Shown here piece by piece: positions 43,901 through 53,704 of a stretch of 64,000 bases of DNA. The DNA lies in NCBI GenBank assembly GCA_030411725.1, contig MU839835.1, positions 930,001 to 994,000 on the forward strand. The letters are read 5' to 3'. Under the pieces are notes generated by a model. It did not search any database. It had not been told where the DNA came from and was given only the letters and a program-made list of their open reading frames with translations. Position 1 is the stretch's first letter; each line of letters begins with the position of its first letter. Source of the stretch: Echria macrotheca (lineage: Eukaryota > Ascomycota > Sordariomycetes > Sordariales > Schizotheciaceae). The position numbers were made by a program, and so were the translations under genes.

Positions 43901-45090
43901 GCATTTGATGCGTGATCGGCGGACGACGAGATAGAGTTCGAGATCTCGATGCGTCTACAGCAAAAGTTGAAAAATATGGAGCTTGTGAGCCTCTGAGTCT
44001 CTGTCCGCCAGCGTCTTGGAACCGTGAACCCGGACTGCACACCGGCGGTATGCATCTCGAGTGACGCTGTGTTTGGCGATCGCCTTCTTCAAGTCCCAGA
44101 CAAGTTGGGATAATGCAAGGGGGTCAGCGCTGCTGGAAGTTCAAACCCGTTTGCGTGCTTCCCCTTCCGCTGCAGCGCCAAGCACGGCGTGTCGACTGCT
44201 CGCGTGAAAGGTAGAGAGACACGCGCGCACCGTGTCACCCACAGTGCAGCGACCTGGGCCTGCTGGCTGCAGCTCAACGGTGGTGGGACCGGAAGTGCTG
44301 CAGTTGCAGCGTGGACTGATGTGGATTTGCGGATGGCTGGGCGAAAGAGACCTTCATTCGAGAAGGGTGGGAACGGCAACTGGCGACACTGCCAACCATG
44401 GCAAATTGCCGCTGCCTATCGACAGCGGGCCGGCCATGAGTCGTGAGGATGACATTCCGGTAGCGTTGGTCGTGACAGCCTTGACAGGCCGGGACTTTGC
44501 TTGGCTGCTAACTAATGGCAATCTGATATCCTGTATTCCGTATGTGTGTGTGTGCCCGAATCCGCCCCGGTCGATGACCAGGACGATTCGCGATCTGGAG
44601 GAAATCCTACCGACACGGGCAGAAAGAGGGAAGAACAGCGTTTCTGGTGGATGGTATTCCGTGACGCTGAGCGGCGGCGCGCTGGGTGGGTCCTGGCCTC
44701 TTGTTTTCTGGAGGTCTGCGCTCGGTTTCTTTGGCAGATTGCTTGCCAGGGAGTGGTCGTCTGCAGGACTCCCTGAGGCGACCCTAGTCCGTTCTTATCC
44801 CACCCGCACTCGCGCCATTAGGTTCCTTTTCCCCAACGTCATACCTGACGTCTTCCGGGTCGGTTCTCTCTCCTACCACACAACCACGCCAGCACGTCCC
44901 TCGCGACCACCTACGTAAGGTATTTACGAACGTTCAAACTAGCAGCCCTGCAGCGGTCGCGCAGCCGCCTCATTTTATGCCTTTTAGGTGTTTGTGACCT
45001 CATAACGCCGCTCGTCGCTGGCTCTTTTCAGTCTTGTCGGTCGCTCGCACCTGTTGCAGCACAGTCACCGCAAGGTTTTCAGTTGACATC
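40990..45090. other. Long gene-free region upstream of the bZIP gene
   Basis: 4.1 kb without a supported gene, the longest such stretch in the window. Several frames of 80-250 codons exist but lack domain character. Its right half probably holds the promoter and long leader of the AtfA-like gene, including paired CRE half-sites at 44836-44851. Confidence 0.5.
44836..44851. promoter_or_regulatory. Inverted CRE half-sites upstream of the bZIP gene
   Basis: The sequence ACGTCATACCTGACGT is two TGACGT half-sites in inverted orientation with a 4-bp gap, 240 bp before the start of an ATF/CREB-type bZIP gene. ATF/CREB proteins bind TGACGT(CA). Autoregulation is an inference. Confidence 0.45.
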
Positions 45091-46795
45091 ATGGGGTCGT
45101 CCACTGGAGCCGGTGGCCGAGGTGAATCCAAATCCCCCAAGCGATCCCGCAATGCATCCCCGCCCCGTCAAGGTGAGTCTCGCCGGTCCTCTCAATTGTC
45201 TCGTCTACGTCGCGGGCATGTTGTCGCCAACACGCTTTCTCTAGACGGCCCGCCCGAGTCGAAGCTTGACGGCGACGCAAAGGCCGAGACCACGTCGACG
45301 ACCAATGCCGAAGCCACCAAGCCCCTCGCTCCTCCTCCTCGACCCGCCCAGCAGCCGTCCGGCAACTCGCCCGATTACTTCTCTCAGCCCCCGGGGGGCT
45401 CCCTGAGCCTGGAGCTGAACCCCTTCGAGCAATCTTTTAGCGGTGCGCCCGAGACGCCCGGAGGCACTAAGCTGCCTCCTGTCGCGGCCCTGACGTCGCC
45501 ATCATCACTCCTGCCGAGCGGAGCTACGCCTTTTGGCTGGGGAGCCGGCTCCCTGAGGACAGGTCCACTCAGCCCAGCGATGCTCTCCGGCCCGGCCAAT
45601 GACTACTTCACCAACGATCACATTCGCGGCGGCTTTCCGACACCGAACGAGTCTTCGCTTAGGACAGGCTTGACGCCGGGCGGCAGCGGGTCTATGTTCC
45701 CGGCGCCAAGTCCCAACTCGGCTCTCTTTGGGCAGATTGGCAGCACGGCGCCCACGCCGGGCACGCTCGACTTCCACCGGACAGCGCTCAGTGCGGCAGC
45801 CGCCAAGCGCGAGGCAAAGCCGGCAGCACAGGCGCAGCCGTCGGTAACTTCGCAACCACCGGCGCCGGAGATGACAAATGGTATTGCGGCTCCGAAGACA
45901 GATACCAGATCGACCTCGGGTCCTTTTGATCCCCACGATAACGACGCCGCTAACGGCCTCTTTCTCCTTGCGCAGGGAAGAGGCAGCACGCAACCACAGA
46001 CACAATACCCAGCTATTCCCCCAGCACAGATACACGCTGCGCCGGCTCCTATCCCCGTTGCTCAGCCAATCAACACATCACCACAGATGAATGGGAACGC
46101 GTCTATCGCTGGGAGTTCGGCGCGTGGCGTCAGTGAAATCAGTGCGGGATCCGACGAGAGCGAAATAGCGCGTCCGAACACGCGTGCCAAAGGCAGGCGA
46201 AACGGAGGCGGGACAACCAACGCTCGCCGCAAGGCCGAGGACAATGCTGGCAGAGGTCCAGCCAGCAAGAAGGCCAAGACCAACGGCGGCGGATCGTCGG
46301 TTAACGGCAGCTTCGATATGTCTCATTCTGATGACGATATGAAGGACGACAACCAAGTTGGCCCGAAGGGCAAGCCGATGACGGATGAGGAGAAGAGGAA
46401 GAATTTCCTAGAACGTAACCGGTTGGTATCCCCGAGATTTGTACTATCAGTCAAGATGCTAACTTGGAACCAGAGTGGCTGCGTTGAAGTGTCGTCAGAG
46501 AAAGAAGCAGTGGCTGGCGAATCTGCAGAACAAGGTTGAAGTTTTTAGCACCGAAAACGACAATCTCACCGCACAAATTTCGGCGCTGCGCGAGGAGGTT
46601 GTCAACCTAAAGACGCTGCTTCTGGCGCACAAAGACTGCCCAGTAACACAATCTCAAGGTCTTCACGGTGCGTTCCTCCAACAACAATCAGCCATGGAGG
46701 CATACAACCCTCAGATAAACCCATATGGCCTCGCCGCCCCTATGCCAAATCAGCCGGTTTTGGCCGGTCAAGCTGTCAACCGCCGCTACTCATGA
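45091..46795 (+). CDS. atfA: AtfA/Atf1-like bZIP stress transcription factor
   Basis: This is an ATF/CREB-type bZIP that in fungi acts in the nucleus downstream of the Hog1/Sak MAPK in oxidative, osmotic and conidial stress responses. Exons are 45091-45172, 45245-46421 and 46474-46795, giving 526 residues. Order: an Aft1 osmotic-type region (PDYFSQPPGGSLSLELNPFE, then TPFGWGAGSLRTGPLSPAML); a central HRA-type region (NDYFTNDHIRGGFPTPNESS); a basic/Gly region (RPNTRAKGRRNGGGTTNARR); then bZIP at about 412-470. The bZIP basic region is KNFLERNRVAALKCRQRKKQ; the zipper is LQNKVEVFSTENDNLTAQIS ... LLLAHKDC. Intron 2 (46422-46473) interrupts the basic region with a weak donor GTTGGT, fixed by the NRVAA junction. 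Intron 1 (45173-45244) is 72 nt and stop-free, so a retained form would also be translated. Confidence 0.95.
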
Positions 46796-48068
46796 TGGCG
46801 TTGGTTTCAGCTATGAGTCCATGACGGGGAGTACGGTAATGATTTACGGTGCATAGGTATGTCGGGGAGGGTCCGTTACGAAGGGATGATTCCCGCCGTG
46901 AGCGGCCTTGCGGGATAAAACGTTAGGGAAAACAAAAGGGCACACGGCACACGGGGTGACGGTATTGGAGAATGGCGACATTGGCCATGTGGTCGTGCCG
47001 TCTATGCATCCATTCTTGGGTGATGTATTATCAACAGGCATGGGTGGCGTGGGGAGACGTCGTGGTGTTCGAGGGGTTTACGGCTGCCTTGGTACACAAA
47101 AGGGCGGTGTTACTTTGTGGCGTCACCACGGATGGTTGGCGGCTACCTCTATTCTTGAGCATTGGCGGATTCCTTCGGGGGCCGATGGTCGACTGTATGT
47201 TTTGTTTTGGCAACACGGGTATACATCAAAACCGGCGTACACGGATGGTTCAGGGGTGTTTGGTTTTTTGTTTCGTGTTTGCGGTTGTGGTCTGAACGGG
47301 GAGGGCCGGATATGTCTTGCGATGGGAGGAGGTTTGGGGGGTGGTTGTTCGTTTTATAGCAAAGTCGCTACGTTGGTGGCTGATGGGTCCGTCAGTGTTC
47401 TGTGCAGAGATACTTCAAGAAGCAACAAGAGCGCGTTTTTGCTAGCGAGAAGGGCCAATTGAAATAGCCCTAACCAAAGTGCCATGGTACTCCACACTTG
47501 CAAACATGTTTGATGACACTATTTTTCTATTTAAAGTGGCCCTTAAGGCCGCGTATCGTGTTGTTTGGAAATCGATGACATGGTGAAGTCGTGGAGGAGA
47601 CGGCGCGGTGTTGCAAAGCGACCTTACCTGTTTCGGTAGTGGGGCTTGGTCCAAGCGTTGCTCGAACAGCGTTTTGCGGTCATGGGTAAACAAACGGGCG
47701 CAACTTCCTCGCGCAAGCATCACGGCAGCAAAGGCGACGAACCGCAGCAAATCGACCGACAACCAATTCAGCATCGCGTTATTCAGAATCGCCAGACGAG
47801 TAGATCGTTGCAGAATCGACGCCGGTCATTATCCCCCGCGACGCGCGAATTGTCTACCGACGCTGGGTCACGATTTGACGCGTCTGGCCCGCTCGCACCC
47901 AAACCCTCCCGCCAACCCCCCAACAAGTTCTCGATCCATTCCCCGACGCGCCTCGACGTCTAGCAAACTGTCGCGAACCGATCCATCGCAATCCAAGATT
48001 GATTTGAAGGAGGATTTCTAGTCTAGTTTACCAAGCCGCCCGCCGATGCCCCATCCCGCCCGCCATCC
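46796..48068. other. Intergenic region between bZIP and Dsn1 genes
   Basis: 1.27 kb between two genes on the same strand. Nothing recognised except the short upstream frame at 48046-48072. Confidence 0.5.
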
Positions 48069-48072
48069 ATGA
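48046..48072 (+). promoter_or_regulatory. Eight-codon upstream ORF overlapping the Dsn1 start
   Basis: ATG CCC CAT CCC GCC CGC CAT CCA TGA, with its stop overlapping the chosen Dsn1 start codon as ATGA. If transcribed it could modulate initiation at 48069 or push ribosomes to the in-frame ATG at 48114. Confidence 0.4.
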
Positions 48073-49650
48073 CGACCCTCGTACGGACCCGACCGCCTTT
48101 ACTAGCCTTGGACATGAACAACCAGCTGGAGCGCAGGAAAAGCAAACGCCTTGCGGGTGGGTTCTTCTCGTGATTATTTTGCGGGTGAAGGAATTGGGCT
48201 GATTTTTGGTGATAGCTACTTCGGTGTATGACGAGGCAGATGGGGACTTTACTTTTACCCGCGCTACCAAGCGGGCTAGAACAGTTCCTGAACCTGAACC
48301 GGAGGTTGAAAACGCGACGGCGGCGCCCGTGAAGAAGAGCGGGGGACGGGCTCCACGAAGCAACACGACGAAAAAACGCGCTTCATCCCCTCTTCCCTCT
48401 CCGCCATCCACCGCGGCCGTTCCAAAGAAGAGGGGGCGGCCGAAGGCGCGAGATTCCGTCGACAAGATTGCCCAGGTCGAGGAGGAGCAGCCAGCACCAG
48501 CTCCGAAACCGAAAGCTCCGCGCGCAGGTGGATCACGCGCGAAACGCGGGCAGGTTAAGGACGATGAGCAGCTCGACTTCGTTGCTGGGACTCCGGTCGG
48601 GAGGCCCGGGGGAGAAGCAGGTGTCGTCGAGTCGCAACAGATTGCGCTCCCTTTCAGCGACACACCGATCATTAGCAGGAATAAGGAGATGCGAAAGAAG
48701 GGCGGTGCAAGCGGCGCGAGGCGGAGCAGCCTGGGAATGAGGGGCCGCAGGGCCAGCTCGCTGATTGATAACGGGCACAGCGCATTACCACACCGCGAAG
48801 TTGACCCGGCCGAGTTTTACAAGCACATCGAGTCCGAGGGGCTGAGTGAACCGAGGCGCATGAAGCAGCTGCTCATCTGGTGCGGAGAGAGGGCTCTTAG
48901 TGAGAAGCCGCCTCACGGCAGCCACGGGTCCAGCGCGATTTTAGGGGGTAGGTAAATGCACGAGTTTATGCGGCACGAGCGCTAACAGGATGTAGCACGC
49001 GCGATTCAAGACCAGCTGCTCAAGGATTTTGGGTTACGATCGGAGTTTTCCGACTGGTTTTCTCGGGAGGAAGAACCGGAGCGGCCGGTGGTGCTGAAAC
49101 CGAACCCGAGGAACATTGAGCACAACGCCAAGATTGCCGAGCTCGAGGCCAGGATAGAAAAGTTTGTTTCTCTAAGACAAATTTTTGGGGGTAATAGCTA
49201 ACCATGGATTGCAGATTGAAAGAAGAAAAGCGCGCGTGGCAGGCCCTGGCGAAGCCGATACCCCAAATAGAGCCTCTCTATCCAGATGACGACCCACGGA
49301 GGGCCGGGCTACCGGATCAGTCGCTGCTGGACCCAGAAGAGGCCAAGATGCTTGCGTCCCTGACGGACCCCGAATGGGCGTTCAGCTCGTTCAAGAGACA
49401 GACGCGGTCCCGGCTGCAGAACTTGCAGGCCGACCTGGAGCTCAAGGTGGACCAGCTGGCCGACAACGTGCACAAGCTCGACCGGCGGGTGGCGACGGCC
49501 GCGCAGGAGGCCGAGCGCGTCCTGGCTGTGAGCGCGGCGAGGCTGAGGCGGCGGGAGGAGAGGGAGAAGGGGGCCGTCGGGACGAGGGAGCTGCCGACCA
49601 TGGAGGTGCTCAGGAGTCTGGGGAGGATATTGCCCGAGGGGGGAGGCTGA
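48069..49650 (+). CDS. dsn1: Kinetochore MIND-complex subunit Dsn1/Mis13
   Basis: Dsn1 is a subunit of the Mis12/MIND complex (Mtw1-Nnf1-Nsl1-Dsn1) that links inner centromere proteins to Ndc80. Exons are 48069-48156, 48216-48947, 48996-49161 and 49215-49650, giving 473 residues. The disordered basic N-terminus (MTTLVRTRPPLLALDMNNQL) contains an AT-hook-like KKRGRPKA. The conserved Dsn1 core begins RRSSLGMRGRRASSL (about 197), then ALPHREVDPAEFYKHIESEG and RRMKQLLIWCGERAL. The remainder is coiled coil (IAELEARIEKLKEEKRAWQA; LQADLELKVDQLADNVHKLD). RRSS and RRASS fit the Aurora B consensus, and Ipl1/Aurora B is known to phosphorylate this segment in yeast Dsn1. Intron 3 uses donor GTTTGT. An in-frame ATG at 48114 is an alternative start. 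Confidence 0.93.
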
Positions 49651-50363
49651 AGACCCGCCGATGAAGATGAATTTAGATTTGTCGGTGATTAGGTTTCTGT
49701 CTCTCGCTCTTTCTCGGTCTACGTCTGTCTGATCCTACGAAATATAATGAAGTGATACGAGATTTCTTTGCGGGTAGGGTGGCTGGGTGGAGGAGATGGG
49801 GACTGGGAGGTTTGGTTTGGTTCAGGGTGGGAAGGGCTTGGTCGTTCGGGCGGGCACGGCTTTTTGTTTGTACAATTTTTATGTGTCACATTTCCTGGGG
49901 CATGGCGTCTTCGTCTTTGTTTTGGCGGAAGGGAAAGGCGGAGGGAGGGCGTGTGTTGGGTGCCGTTCTACGATACCCTTTTTTTGATTTGTGTCCAAAT
50001 CAGCGTCTCCAGGGGGCTGGGGAGGGAGGAATTAAGGTAGTTATCTTGTTCCAGAGGAGAGGGAGCGGGAGCGGGAGCGTGGTCATTAGCTTGCGAGAAG
50101 GAGGGGTGGTGATGTGATCAGATCAAGATCAAATCGTTTGATACCAGCCAGCCAGCCAATTTGTCCGTGGTCAGTTGTCAGTTGTCAGGATACAAAAAAG
50201 TGAAGGTTTCTTTTTTCTTTCCCCAACAAAAGCTTACTTTATGTGCAGCGAGTATACTCTATCAAGGGTGTTGTACAGCAAGTTAAAAAACTACAGGTTT
50301 TGGTTTTCCGGCCCATCCATCTATGCTCCGCCCGATCCATTTCCTTTTAAACCATAGATATTT
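49651..50363. other. Intergenic region between convergent genes
   Basis: 713 bases between the Dsn1 and Sdh5 stop codons, holding both 3' UTRs. A short GGGAGC repeat occurs near 50064-50080. Confidence 0.5.
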
Positions 50364-51075
50364 CTATTTCGACTCCTCCAAACTAGGCATGAACCCCATC
50401 CCCCCCTCCCCCCTCGCCCTCTTCTTCTCAACATGGTCCCTCAGCATGCCCAGAATCTCGCTGCCCGCCCACCGAGCCGGCACAGGCCGGTACGCAGGCT
50501 TGAACGCGCCCACCGTCTGCGCCCATTCCCCCGGCGCCGGGCCCGGTCCTTCTCCTCCTTGTTTCCCATTCCCATTCCCAGAAGAGGAGGACTCGGACTC
50601 CTCATCCTGCGTAGCCCAGTAGTATATATCCCAATCGTTCTCGTCCAGGAATAAATCGTACTGTACGAGCTGGGCGGGTGTCATTTTGGAGAGATGGGTC
50701 GCGGCGAAGGTGGATAGGAGGAGGTCTGACTCGAGAGTTCCTCGCTTTCTGGACTGGTCTTTTTTTATCATGTTAGGAAATGTGTGAAGATTGGGGAGGG
50801 GGAGAGAACAGACAGAGGAGTCGCGCGCGCATCGTCTCGGGGGTCTCGCCCGTCCGGCGGAGCGGTTCAATCTTGAACTTGGCGCCTTGGAGCTCGCCTA
50901 CTTCGAGGTCGCGGTCGGGATTTTGGGAAGAGGAAGACGAGCTGCTTTGGGATCGTCGGGAGGAGGACGTGGATGAGGAGAGGTGTGTTGCGACGGCGGC
51001 GACGGCGACGGGACGTGGAGTGAGGGTTCGGAGGAGGGCGATGCCCCGGCGGCAGGTTGATGGTCTTAGAGCCAT
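50364..51075 (-). CDS. sdh5: Succinate dehydrogenase assembly factor 2 (Sdh5/Emi5)
   Basis: Sdh5 (SDHAF2) acts in the mitochondrial matrix, where it is needed to attach FAD covalently to the succinate dehydrogenase flavoprotein subunit. Exons 51075-50814 and 50758-50364 give 218 residues. The first about 45 residues are Arg/Ser/Ala-rich without acids (MALRPSTCRRGIALLRTLTP), a mitochondrial presequence. The family core follows: ETMRARLLYQSRKRGTLESD, LLLSTFAATHLSKMTPAQLV and YDLFLDENDWDIYYWATQ. A Gly/Asn/Ser insert and a C-terminal HVEKKRARG segment complete it. The 55-nt intron (50813-50759) has the weak donor GTCTGT, branch CTAAC and an A-rich acceptor. It splits the Tyr codon of RLLYQSRKRG, which is what fixes it. 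Confidence 0.94.
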
Positions 51076-51574
51076 GGTTTTGAAGACTATATGTATATAC
51101 GTTATTGAAGTCTTTGGCGGAAAGAAAACCAGGTGTCAATTGTTTTCAAAGGCGCGTTTAGGAATGATGTCGAGATTGCTGGATGCGGCGCCGTTGCGGG
51201 TTGCTCCGAGCTTGGCGAGCTTAAACCTTTGCCGAGGCCGAAAGTTTAACTGCCGCATTCCCGGATCAGTGGTTCTACACATGCTGTAACAATCACCAGT
51301 GCACTCAGCATCGCATCATACAACACACCACTGAAGATAATCTTGATTCTGAGCTCCAAAACACCACCCGCCAAATTACAGAGCACGAGTCCAAGTACCA
51401 TTCCTTTTGGGCCAGTATATAATCCATGTAGAGTACACCCGAGATATCCCATCGTAATGCCATGCTCGCCTGCGTCGCGTGATAGTGTGAATATCTCCAT
51501 GCAAGTCGCAAACTCCCTCCCCCCGCCCCAAAAGCCATACATCGCATGTAAGTCGTAGACGCCGGCGCGCCGCA
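51076..51574. other. Intergenic region, Sdh5 promoter side
   Basis: 499 bases between the Sdh5 start and the Erv25 stop, both on the minus strand. An open frame covers part of it but continues from an Erv25 intron and has no support. Confidence 0.5.
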
Positions 51575-52404
51575 TTAAATAAGGTGCTTTGACCTGGGGA
51601 GATGTTAGTCGAAAATCAAAAACTAGGGCAAGAGAACACACCTGAAGTAGGCCCTCAGATACATAATCTGCCACGCCCAGAGCCCAATCAGCAGGAACGT
51701 GGTCCCGAAACCGAACCACTTGACGCGCGTGTTGGTGCTCTCGTTGGTATCGCGCAGCTTCTGCTCCCGAATGCGCAGGTAGTCCATCTCGCTGACGATC
51801 TCGGCCACCATCTCCTCGATGCGGCGCAGCTCCGTCTCGACGGGCTTCAGCTTCTCGGTCGCCTGGATGGCCGACCAGTCCTTGGCATCGGCTCCAATGT
51901 CGATGTCAAGCTCGACGTGTCGGTGGGGGTTCTCGACGTATCGCGCTGCGTGCCGTTAGCTTTGGGTAGAGTTATCCAGAGGACGAGAGAACATACAGCC
52001 CGTCAGGACGTTCTCGAAGCAGACGTCGAACGCCGCGTCAGCGTGCGATGTGAACACAGTGCGCTGCTCGCCCACGATGTCCTTGGGTTTTCCGTACTCG
52101 TTTCCAGCCGCATCGATGATCTATATATCCGTCGCGTCAGTGTCTTGTCCCCAGAGTGTCGACGGGTCCCGCCTGCGTTCGGCGCGTGTTACAAACGTAC
52201 GTGCATGTCGACCCGCATCCCGTCGTCCCTGTAGCCGTCCACCGTGGCCGTCACCACGACCAGCGTCTCCTTGCCGACGAAATTCCGTATGCATCGCGGC
52301 CGCGGGTGCGAGAGGGCTTCGAGGTCGAACTTGAGGGCCTGGGTCGAGGCCGCCAGCAGCAAGACGCTGCAGGCATACTGCAGCAGCGATCGCGTCCGTG
52401 CCAT
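51575..52404 (-). CDS. erv25: p24-family ER-Golgi cargo receptor Erv25
   Basis: p24 (Emp24/Gp25L) proteins cycle between ER and Golgi in COPII and COPI vesicles and select GPI-anchored and other cargo. Exons are 52404-52201, 52120-51997, 51945-51642 and 51593-51575, giving 216 residues. The signal peptide is MARTRSLLQYACSVLLLAAS. The GOLD domain includes HPRPRCIRNFVGKETLVVVT and HADAAFDVCFENVLTG, with the two Cys. A coiled-coil neck (EIVSEMDYLRIREQKLRDTN) leads to the membrane helix FGTTFLLIGLWAWQIMYLRA. The last 19-nt exon supplies SKHLI and the stop: with the exon-3 end this reads AYFRSKHLI, the Erv25/p24-delta tail carrying the FF/KK-type coat-binding signal in variant form. Without this microexon the protein would run into an unrelated frame. 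Confidence 0.94.
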
Positions 52405-52847
52405 GGTCGGCGAGATGAACAATTGCGGACCGCAGCGAGCGTGGGGTTTGGTGGTTTGTTGTCGTGCTGGGAAAACTCAGGAGAGAAAGAAAACCATCGG
52501 GCTGCTGCTGCTGCTGCTCGCTGCTTAATTCGGGCCCTGGTCGGTGAATTGGAAATCTGTCGCCTTCTGCTTGGTTAGCGCAGGGGTCTGCCGAGCTGCT
52601 GTCCAATCAACCGTCGGCAGTTGGCAGAGCGGGAGGTGGCCAGCCTCGCAGCGCCCCACCAGAGCACCGACCTTTTGTTTCGTCAAACCTTCAGCCTCGC
52701 GCAGCTAGGTATCTTGGTTTCCACCATTTTCTGTTGCCTCAACTACTTTCGCCAGCATTCGATATTCACAATATACGCGCATACCACTCCAACACCAAAA
52801 CGCACACCTGATTATCAAGAGGTCGACACAAGGGCAGAACACCCAGC
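52405..52847. other. Divergent promoter region, Erv25 / U1-C
   Basis: 443 bases between divergent starts, with a (CTG)6 run at 52501-52518 in the probable Erv25 leader. No gene was recognised. Confidence 0.55.
52501..52518. repeat. CTG trinucleotide repeat
   Basis: Six tandem GCTG/CTG units lie about 100 bp upstream of the Erv25 start codon. Confidence 0.8.
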
Positions 52848-53704
52848 ATGCCGAAATGTAAGTCATGACTCCTCCCCAGTTTGAAAGCGCAAAAGTCGCG
52901 TCTCGCTTTTTGTCTCCCGTCACTGACACACTTGCCCGCCCAGTCTTTTGCGACTACTGCGATGTCTACCTTACGCACGACTCCATGAGCGTCCGCAAGG
53001 CCCACAACAGCGGTCGCAACCACCTCCGAAATGTAGTCGACTACTACCAACGTAAGTCGCCCTCGTCTTCTTCATTCTCTGATCACACCCATCATCATCC
53101 TCTTCGCGCCACCTTCATCCGTCGCCATCATCGATTCCACCACCAGCGCAGCAGTAATAACTTACACGTCCCTTCTTCGACCGCTACAGAAATCGGCCAC
53201 GAGAAAGCCCAGTCCGTCATCGACTCCATCACGTCGTCGTACGCCGCCGAGGGCCAGGCCCACGCGAACCCCATGCTCCCCCAGAACCAACCAGGCGGCA
53301 TCGCCCCGGGCTTAGGTCCTATGCCCCCCGGTCCGGGCGGTCTTCCCTTCCCGCCGCCGGGCGCGCCGCCGTTTCCCTTCCCCGGAATGCCGGCCGGTAT
53401 GGTCCCGCCGTTCCCCGGCATGCCTGGAGGTCCGCCCCCGCCTGGAATGCCCGGCGCGCCCGGCGCGCCGCCGCCGTTCTTGCCGCCTGGTGCTGCTGGG
53501 CGCGGGGGCATGCCGATGCCGCCTTTTCCGCCTATGCCTGGTGCTGGTGGTGCGGCCCCGCCTGGGGGACTGCCTTTCCCACCGCCTGGGGGGTTGCCGT
53601 TCCCGCCGCCTCCGGGGGGCGGGTTTCCTTTCCCTCCGCCTATGCCGGGCGGACAGGGGTTTCCTCCACCGCCATTTGGGGGGCCTCCTGGGGATAAGCG
53701 ATGA
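52848..53704 (+). CDS. U1 snRNP protein C
   Basis: U1-C stabilises pairing of U1 snRNA with the 5' splice site during early spliceosome assembly in the nucleus. Exons are 52848-52857, 52944-53051 and 53190-53704, giving 210 residues. Exon 1 is only ATGCCGAAAT (MPK plus one base). The U1-C zinc finger follows: FFCDYCDVYLTHDSMSVRKA and HNSGRNHLRNVVDYYQ, with ligands C6, C9, H24 and H30 at the same positions as in human U1-C. After QIGHEKAQSVIDSITSSYAA the rest (about 130 residues) is Gly/Pro/Met-rich low-complexity sequence (PGMPGGPPPPGMPGAPGAPP). This is usual for the family tail but long here. The 10-nt first exon is placed by MPKFFCDYC; the upstream open frame lacks this start. Confidence 0.96.
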
